Part shown: positions 12,943 to 18,954 of the stretch, piece after piece
Layout of the letters: each line of letters starts with the position of its first letter
Position numbering within the stretch: the first letter of the stretch is position 1
Assembly: GCA_910579725.1 (NCBI GenBank)
Contig: CAJTUD010000057.1
Coordinates: forward strand, 1-18,954
DNA length: 18,954 nucleotides
From: an uncultured Oscillospiraceae bacterium
GTDB lineage: Bacteria; Bacillota; Clostridia; Oscillospirales; Oscillospiraceae
Direction of reading: 5' to 3'
Notes under the pieces: generated by a model
Database searches by the model: none
Told to the model about the DNA's origin: nothing
What the model saw: only the letters and a program-made list of their open reading frames with translations
Program-made: the position numbers and the translations under genes

Positions 12943-15900
12943 ATGAAGCGAAGAATCCTGGCCCTGCTCCTGACGCTGCTGACAGTGTTGGGGATGTTCC
13001 CGGCCACAGCCCTGGCGGCTTCCAGCGAGGAGGAGGCCCTGGGCGAGATCGACATCTATTCGGACGGCACGTCTCTGGATTATCTGTCTATCAACGGCGC
13101 CGCCCGGACACAGAAGTATACCTATTATAATTACAAGGCACAGGACGGTACGACCAACGAGATTCCGTGTTATTGTGTTAACCCGAACACCAAGGGCGTA
13201 CCACAGGCGGTTCCCGCTGGCACCGGCGTTGAGTATCTGGCCAATCAAAAATGTACGGATACCAAGGTACTGGGCATCGTAGCCAGCGGCTATCCCCATG
13301 TACCGTTGGACAAGCTGGGGCTGAACAGCAAGTATGAAGCTTACTACGCCACCAAGATGGCGCTGTGGTGCCACCTGCTGTCCAACTGGAGCGTCTACGA
13401 CCTGAAGGTCAATCCCGGCTGCTCCGATCAGGCGGCGGCCCAGCGGGTGCTGAAGGCCGCGAAAGATATCTACCAGACGGGTATGTACTGGACCAAGCCC
13501 CTCACCCCCAAGCTGACCGCTACCCCTGACCAGCCCAATCCCTATCCCGTCACCATTGACGGTAAAGGGTACATGCAGCAGGTCTATCAGGTGGTGAGCG
13601 AAACCTGGGTTGACGGCGGCTGGGTCCACGTTAAGTTTACCGATTCGTCCTCTGTCCCCGCTGGTACCCGTATCATTGACAAGGATGGAAATGACTGTAC
13701 CCAGATCAGCTGCATGGAGAGTACCGGCAATGGTTTTGCCGGTCAGTTCACTATCCTGATCCCCCAGGAGTCCATGGACGAGGGCGACGGCAGCGTCCAG
13801 GTGGAGGTTTCCGGCGTGGGCCACAACTACGCTATCTTTTATGCCACCTGTGCGGAGACGGATAAGTACGGCAATCTCCAGAAGTACATGGCCGACACCG
13901 ATCCCCGGCATCCCATCAAGGTGGATGTCATCGCCAACTACAGCAAGAATCCCCCTCCCCCGGACGATCCCCCGCCCGAAAATCCTCCGCCTGAGATTAC
14001 CCCTCCGGGCGATCTCCTAATTATCAAGCGGGATGCCGGAACGCTGGATCTGCTGGATGGAGCCATCTTCGAGGTCGTCGGCCCCAACGGCGACACCATC
14101 GGCTCCTTCTCTTCTGTGGGCGGCGAGGTTTCTGTTCCCAATCTGGAACCCGGTAACTACACAGTCTACGAGCGGGTACCGCCCAGAAATTATCTTCTCA
14201 GTGATGAGCCCGCCCGAAACGTGACGGTGGAAACAGGTGAAACTGCCACCCTCACCTATGACAACGAGCCCTTCGGCAGCCTGCGGATCGAGAAGGTCAG
14301 CAATACCGGCGACAAGCTGCCGGACGTGACCATCCAGATCAAGCATATTGAATCCGGCAGGACCTACAGCGGTAAGACCGAGGATACCGGCGCTATTGAG
14401 TTCACGGAGCTGAAGCCCGGCGCATATGAGGTGCGCGAGATCGCCGGCATCAAGGGCTGGCAGCTGGACCCGGACAGCGTTAAGACTGTTACCGTAGTCA
14501 CCGGTGAGACTTCCACGGTTACATTCGTCAACAAGGAGCTGCCCGGCCTGCGGATCATCAAGTACGACAGCAGCAACAAAGAAGTGCTGTCCGGCGTTAC
14601 CTTCGAGATCTGGCGGGACGGCGAATCCCTGGGAACCTTTGAGACTGGCGAGCTGGGTGAGATACTGCTCACCGCCCTGACCCCCGGCACCTATCTGGTG
14701 CAGGAAAAGTTTGTGGATGATGGACACGTGATCGACAGCACTCCCCAACAGGTAGAGCTTCGCGCCGGGGATGGGATCAAGCAGCTCGTCTTCTACAATG
14801 ACAAGAAGCCCGGCATGAAGCTGGTCAAGGTGGATGCCAGCGACCCATCCAAGGTTATTCCCAACGCCAAGTTTGAGATCAAGTCTGTGGACGGCAGCTT
14901 CGGCCCGGAGGAATACATCACGGATGAACACGGCGAAATCGACCTGAGCAAGCTGCCGCTAGGCGCGTACGTGGTGACGGAAATCTCCTGCCCTGGCTAT
15001 ATCATCGATGAAGCCCAGCGGATCATCCAGCTGGATGGCAATGAGACGGCGAAATTCGTGTTCACCAACCACATAAAGCCGTCCCTGCGGCTCATCAAGA
15101 AAAGCTCGGATGGTTCGCCCCTGGGCGGCGTGCATTTCCGTATCGCCAAGATCGAGGACGGCACCCGCTATTTGGACCGTATCACCAACGAACAGGGCGA
15201 GATCCTGATCTTCGATCTGGAGCCTGGAGTTTACTCGGTCAAAGAAACCGCCACGACCTCCAATCACATCATCGACATTCGGGAGTACCATGTAGAGCTG
15301 TTCCCCGGCAAGACTTCCGAAATTGCCATCGAGAACCAGAAGCGGCCCAATCTCATCGTCTATAAGCACGATGCCGATACCGGCGAACCCATTCCCAACA
15401 CGGTTTTCACTGTCCGGGCAGCGGACGGTCACAGCGTGGATGAGATCAAAACCGATGCTAACGGCAAAGCGGAGCTGAAAAACCTGCTGCCGGGTGTATA
15501 CGAAATCTCTGAAAAATCTGTCCCCTCCCCCTGGCTGAAGGACGCTCCGGCGCAGCTGGTGACGCTGTATCCCAACCGGGATCACACGGTTTACTTCAAG
15601 AATCACAAGCGGCCCGTCATCGAGATCGTCAAGGAGAATGCCGTCACCTTCGAGCGGCAGGCCAACGTCCCCTTCCAGGTCTGGTACGCATCCAACAATA
15701 CCAGTACCGGGGAACTCAACAATCTGGGAACATTCTACACCGACGAGAACGGGCGCATTGAGCTGAACGGGCCTGAGATGGGCGAGCTGGGCCTGCGGGA
15801 CGGCTGGTTCCGGGTAAAGGAGCTGGAACCGCTGAAGGGCTTCGCCATCGCGGACCCCGACACCCAGGAGGCGTTTGTGGCTGCCGGACAGGGACATACC

Positions 15901-18900
15901 TTCGTGTTCCGGAACCGGCCTCTGAGCGCCATCTGCGTTTGGAAGTATGATTCTGTGAATCCCAATCTTGCCATCGAGGGCGCGGTCTTCCAGATCCGCT
16001 ACCTCTCCGGCAATACCTCCGGTACGGGCGGGACGGTCATCGGCACCTTCCGCACTTCGGCCAACGGCTCCTTCACGGCAACCGGGCTCCAGAGGGGGAC
16101 CTACATCATAGAGGAGCTGTCCAGTGACGGCAATCACGTCATTGACACGCCGCCCCAGACCGTGTACCTCTCCGGCGAGGACCAGGAGGTCATCCAGGTC
16201 TATTTCGGCAACAGCCCCAAGGGGAGCCTGCTGGTCAAAAAGGTTTCCGGCTCCAATAACGCCCCGCTGAGTGATGTGGAATTTTTCGTGACCACAGCGG
16301 ATGGAACGGTGGTGGGAGACGCCAACGGCAAGTTCGTGACGGACGGATCTGGGACATTCCTGGTGGACAACGTTGACCCCAAAACGACACTGGTAATCAA
16401 GGAAACCAGGTCAAAACCAGGGTATTTGCTGGATGATACGCCCCAGACGGCGCAGATCAAGGCCGGTCAGACGGTAACGCTGGAGTTCCGCAACCAGCCC
16501 CTGGGGTCCCTGGTGATCCACAAGTACAGCAGTCTGGACCGCAAGACGCCCCTGGCCGGGGTACAGTTCAAAGTGACCTACGCCCCCGGCTGCGTGGTGG
16601 ATGATGAAAACGGCAAGGTGTCCTCCAACGGCATCTATTACACCGGGCCGGACGGGACCATTACCATCAATGGCATCGTGGGGACGGTGGTCATCACCGA
16701 GCAGGCTACGATCCCCGGCTATACCATTGATCCCAACACCAGGAGCCAGACCATCGTTGTCAATCCTGACGATGTTCAGCACGCCTATTTTTACAATACC
16801 CCCAAAAATACGCTTATCATTGAAAAGTACATCGAGGAGGAGGGCAGCGAGAACAAGCCCCTGAAGGGCGTGACCTTCCTGGTCACGGACAGCAGCGGGG
16901 CCGTAGTCGGCAACAGCAACGGCGAGTACATCTCCGGCGAGGATGGCCGTGTGGTGATCCCCGGTCTGGAGCCTGGGTCCACCATCACCGCGCGGGAGGT
17001 CAAGGTCCCGGCCGGGGTGGTGCTGGATGGAACACCGAAAACCATCAAAATCAGCGATGACGGGGCGAATATCCTCCGCTTCTACAACAAGAAAACAGGA
17101 TACCTTGTGATTCGGAAGCTGGACAAAATTTCTAAGCAGCCCCTGGCAAATGTGGAGTTTGAATTGACTTATGCGGACGGCAGCTTTGTGGATGACAACT
17201 TTGGGCATCTGTCCAGCAAGGGCCGGTTCAAGACCAGCGACGCCGGGGAGATTCGGGTGCCGGTGGTGGGAACTGTGGTCGCAAAGGAGCTGACCCCCTG
17301 TCCTGGGTACGTCATTGACGAATCCACCAGGATTCAGACCATCACAGTCAATCCGGCAGACACCCAGACGATCACGGTATACAACGAACCCCTCTGCACA
17401 TTGACTATCTCGAAACGGGACGCAGTCAGCGGGAAACCTGTGCCCAACACGGAATTTACTTTGCGGGACGGCGATGAGAACCTCATTGGCCGCTACACCA
17501 CTGGGGCCGATGGGACCGTGACAGTAACGGGCCTCATCCCCAATTCCACGGTCGTGGTTGTGGAAACCAGGGTGCCGTCCAACTATGTCCTCGATCCCAC
17601 GCCCCGGACGATCATTGTCCGCAACGGCTCCGGCAACAGTGTTGTTACCGGAGGGAACGGGACCATTGGCGGAGGAGGCTCCTCCGGGAACGGCAATGGC
17701 AACCACATGGACGTGGAGAACATCCCCAAGACCACTCTGACCATTGAAAAGTACCTGGAAACCGAAACCGGAAACGTCCCCCTGAAGGGCGTCACCTTCC
17801 TCGTGACCGACAGCTCCGGGGCGGTCGTTGGCGGCAGCAACGGCGAATACATCACGGGGGAGGACGGACGTATCGTCATCCCCAATCTGGAACCGGGGAT
17901 CACCATTACCGCAAAGGAACTCAAGGTCCCGGACGGCGTGGTGCTGGACGCCACCCCCAAGAGCATCGAGATCAAGGGCGGCGAAGGCGGGCAGACGCTC
18001 CGCTTTGTCAATAAGCCTACCGGGTATCTCGTCATCAAAAAACTGAACAAGCTCACTTCCGAGCCTTTGGCTGGGGTGGAGTTCAAATTGAGCTACGCAT
18101 CCGGCGAGTTCGTGGATGACGCCTATGGGCATCTGTCCTCCCTGGGCCTCTACACAACCGATCTGAATGGAGAGATCCGGGTTCCGGTTGTGGGCACCAT
18201 CGTAGTCGAGGAAACCAGGAGCTTGCCCGGATTCACCATTGACCCCGGAACAAAGCGGCAGGTGGTCACGGTAAATCCCGCAGATACGCAGACGCTTACC
18301 GTGTACAACGTCCCTGGCGTGAATCTGACCATCCAGAAGTATGTCGAGGGCGCTAAAAACGAGCCGTTGGAGGGTGTCACCTTCCTGGTGACCGATTCCA
18401 GCGGTATGCCTCTCGGCCCCAACAAGGGTGAGTATGTGACGGACCGGAATGGACAGATCCTGCTGACGGGCCTCACCCCCGGAACCACCGTTACCGCAAA
18501 AGAGATCCGGGTCCCAAGCGAGGAGTATGTTCTGGATGGAACGCCCCAGAGCATTCTCATTAAAGAAGGGACCGAGGGCCAGCAGCTCACCTTCTACAAC
18601 AAGAGGGCAGGTGGTCTGGAGCTGATCAAGGTCAACGAGGCGGACAAGACCCAGCGCATCCCCAACACAACCTTCGAAATCAGAAAGATGGACGGCGCTC
18701 TGGTGGACACCGTGACCACGGACAAACAGGGCCGCGCCCACCTGGATCTGGACGCAGGAGACTACTATGCCGTTGAGATCGAGGCGGCGGAGGGCTTCAA
18801 GATTGACAGCACGCCCCACTACTTCACCGTTCAGGACGGTAAAACAACCACGCTCACCGTCACCAACGCGCCCTTCTCCGGGGTAATCATTCATAAGGTG

Positions 18901-18954
18901 GACAGCGTTACCGGTGAGGGCATCTATGATGTAAAGTTCGCGCGCTTTGTTCCT
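12943..18954 (+). CDS. Giant SpaA-like adhesin: thioester-like N-terminus and at least 17 Cna-B repeats (3' end outside window)
   Basis: The ATG at 12943 follows GAGGAGG (12929-12935) by seven bases. The frame stays open for 2004 codons to the window edge. Residues 1-25 are a signal peptide (MKRRILALLLTLLTVLGMF then ATALAA). Residues about 30-330 resemble a thioester adhesin domain, with C76-Y-C78-VNP and ATKMALWC (136-143); Lys138 stands where thioester domains have Gln. A Pro-rich hinge (about 336-356) is followed by 17 complete Cna-B domains and an 18th cut off. They start near nt 14011, 14275, 14542, 14809, 15079, 15346, 15613, 15925, 16222, 16504, 16807, 17098, 17395, 17731, 18022, 18319, 18610 and 18877. 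Each runs from an IxK strand through a YxVxE-type acid to a final FxN, the Lys/Glu/Asn set that forms isopeptide bonds. A Gly/Asn/Ser linker (residues 1561-1588) splits the array. Probably anchored by the neighbouring sortase, though the sorting signal is not visible. Confidence 0.93.
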   Translation, partial: MKRRILALLLTLLTVLGMFPATALAASSEEEALGEIDIYSDGTSLDYLSINGAARTQKYTYYNYKAQDGTTNEIPCYCVNPNTKGVPQAVPAGTGVEYLANQKCTDTKVLGIVASGYPHVPLDKLGLNSKYEAYYATKMALWCHLLSNWSVYDLKVNPGCSDQAAAQRVLKAAKDIYQTGMYWTKPLTPKLTATPDQPNPYPVTIDGKGYMQQVYQVVSETWVDGGWVHVKFTDSSSVPAGTRIIDKDGNDCTQISCMESTGNGFAGQFTILIPQESMDEGDGSVQVEVSGVGHNYAIFYATCAETDKYGNLQKYMADTDPRHPIKVDVIANYSKNPPPPDDPPPENPPPEITPPGDLLIIKRDAGTLDLLDGAIFEVVGPNGDTIGSFSSVGGEVSVPNLEPGNYTVYERVPPRNYLLSDEPARNVTVETGETATLTYDNEPFGSLRIEKVSNTGDKLPDVTIQIKHIESGRTYSGKTEDTGAIEFTELKPGAYEVREIAGIKGWQLDPDSVKTVTVVTGETSTVTFVNKELPGLRIIKYDSSNKEVLSGVTFEIWRDGESLGTFETGELGEILLTALTPGTYLVQEKFVDDGHVIDSTPQQVELRAGDGIKQLVFYNDKKPGMKLVKVDASDPSKVIPNAKFEIKSVDGSFGPEEYITDEHGEIDLSKLPLGAYVVTEISCPGYIIDEAQRIIQLDGNETAKFVFTNHIKPSLRLIKKSSDGSPLGGVHFRIAKIEDGTRYLDRITNEQGEILIFDLEPGVYSVKETATTSNHIIDIREYHVELFPGKTSEIAIENQKRPNLIVYKHDADTGEPIPNTVFTVRAADGHSVDEIKTDANGKAELKNLLPGVYEISEKSVPSPWLKDAPAQLVTLYPNRDHTVYFKNHKRPVIEIVKENAVTFERQANVPFQVWYASNNTSTGELNNLGTFYTDENGRIELNGPEMGELGLRDGWFRVKELEPLKGFAIADPDTQEAFVAAGQGHTFVFRNRPLSAICVWKYDSVNPNLAIEGAVFQIRYLSGNTSGTGGTVIGTFRTSANGSFTATGLQRGTYIIEELSSDGNHVIDTPPQTVYLSGEDQEVIQVYFGNSPKGSLLVKKVSGSNNAPLSDVEFFVTTADGTVVGDANGKFVTDGSGTFLVDNVDPKTTLVIKETRSKPGYLLDDTPQTAQIKAGQTVTLEFRNQPLGSLVIHKYSSLDRKTPLAGVQFKVTYAPGCVVDDENGKVSSNGIYYTGPDGTITINGIVGTVVITEQATIPGYTIDPNTRSQTIVVNPDDVQHAYFYNTPKNTLIIEKYIEEEGSENKPLKGVTFLVTDSSGAVVGNSNGEYISGEDGRVVIPGLEPGSTITAREVKVPAGVVLDGTPKTIKISDDGANILRFYNKKTGYLVIRKLDKISKQPLANVEFELTYADGSFVDDNFGHLSSKGRFKTSDAGEIRVPVVGTVVAKELTPCPGYVIDESTRIQTITVNPADTQTITVYNEPLCTLTISKRDAVSGKPVPNTEFTLRDGDENLIGRYTTGADGTVTVTGLIPNSTVVVVETRVPSNYVLDPTPRTIIVRNGSGNSVVTGGNGTIGGGGSSGNGNGNHMDVENIPKTTLTIEKYLETETGNVPLKGVTFLVTDSSGAVVGGSNGEYITGEDGRIVIPNLEPGITITAKELKVPDGVVLDATPKSIEIKGGEGGQTLRFVNKPTGYLVIKKLNKLTSEPLAGVEFKLSYASGEFVDDAYGHLSSLGLYTTDLNGEIRVPVVGTIVVEETRSLPGFTIDPGTKRQVVTVNPADTQTLTVYNVPGVNLTIQKYVEGAKNEPLEGVTFLVTDSSGMPLGPNKGEYVTDRNGQILLTGLTPGTTVTAKEIRVPSEEYVLDGTPQSILIKEGTEGQQLTFYNKRAGGLELIKVNEADKTQRIPNTTFEIRKMDGALVDTVTTDKQGRAHLDLDAGDYYAVEIEAAEGFKIDSTPHYFTVQDGKTTTLTVTNAPFSGVIIHKVDSVTGEGIYDVKFARFVP
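16807..17394 (+). repeat. Two-domain Cna-B unit, copy 1 (domains 11-12)
   Basis: This 588-base unit contains one domain of 291 bases (LKGVTFLVTDSSGAVVG, NGEYISGEDG) and one of 297 bases (VDDNFGHLSSKG, IRVPVVGTVV, TVNPADTQTITVYN). The unit at 17731-18318 has the same two lengths in the same order and closely similar protein sequence, which points to duplication of a pair rather than of single domains. Confidence 0.75.
17731..18318 (+). repeat. Two-domain Cna-B unit, copy 2 (domains 14-15)
   Basis: This is the second 588-base pair (291 + 297). It carries LKGVTFLVTDSSGAVVG, NGEYITGEDG, then VDDAYGHLSSLG, IRVPVVGTIV and TVNPADTQTLTVYN. Domain 16 (18319-18609) is again exactly 291 bases and of the first type. 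Many codons differ synonymously from copy 1 while the protein is conserved, so the duplication is not recent. Confidence 0.75.

Noticed and set aside
16411..18894. 827-codon open frame on the minus strand
   Set aside because: It lies antisense to the Cna-B adhesin with the same codon boundaries, where GC-rich codons leave few reverse stops. It shows no recognisable domain, and the + strand frame has a signal peptide, SD and clear repeats.
14011..18954. Regularly spaced repeats suggestive of a CRISPR array
   Set aside because: The repeats are coding Cna-B domains of about 90 residues, diverged at the DNA level, with no short identical repeats or unique spacers.

Overview
The window looks like an accessory (cargo) segment of an integrative and conjugative element (ICE) from a high-GC gut Firmicute, most likely the class Clostridia, family Oscillospiraceae. 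The basis is the run of domain families typical of such elements (LPD28, DUF4314, ArdA-like proteins, an orphan D12-class adenine methylase, an AbrB-like protein, DUF3849, SpoVG). These are followed by a surface module with a sortase and a giant Cna-B adhesin. Every credible gene is on the + strand, mostly with strong purine-rich Shine-Dalgarno (SD) sites and short gaps or overlaps. No relaxase, integrase, coupling protein or T4SS ATPase lies in the window, so the ICE assignment rests on family context.

Layout. (A) 1-138: an intrinsic terminator directly upstream of the first gene. (B) 139-5793: a tight run of a Cys-containing hypothetical protein, a 23-codon micro-ORF, an LPD28 protein, an unrecognised 338-aa protein, a DUF4314 protein, an unrecognised 209-aa protein, two tiny overlapping ORFs and an ArdA-like protein. 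(C) 5856-7294: a second ArdA-like protein with a lower-GC N-terminal extension, closed by a terminator that shares its outer stem with the first one. (D) 7335-10021: a winged-helix protein, an adenine DNA methylase, an AbrB-like protein with a Cys cluster, a DUF3849 protein and a SpoVG-family protein. (E) 10033-11813: a membrane-anchored secreted protein and a class D-like sortase, overlapping by one base. (F) 11849-18954: a promoter, a secreted stalk-domain protein, two strong hairpins and the first 2004 codons of a Cna-B repeat adhesin that runs off the window. Because it has no stop inside the window, a search for closed ORFs misses it, although it fills the last third.

How the parts may work together. 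B-D look like an anti-defence and establishment block: ArdA-like DNA-mimic proteins and an orphan methylase would protect incoming DNA from restriction, with small DNA- or RNA-binding regulators alongside. E-F build a cell-surface apparatus, where a sortase may handle a large adhesin that could help mating contact. The most striking unexplained pattern is a short shared C-terminal tail, roughly G-P-x-M-G-G-M-x, ending nine otherwise unrelated proteins of blocks B-D. The HTH, methylase and AbrB-like proteins, and the first gene, lack it. The tail could be a common sorting, translocation or partner-binding tag. No family name was checked against a database; all come from recognising conserved sequence.
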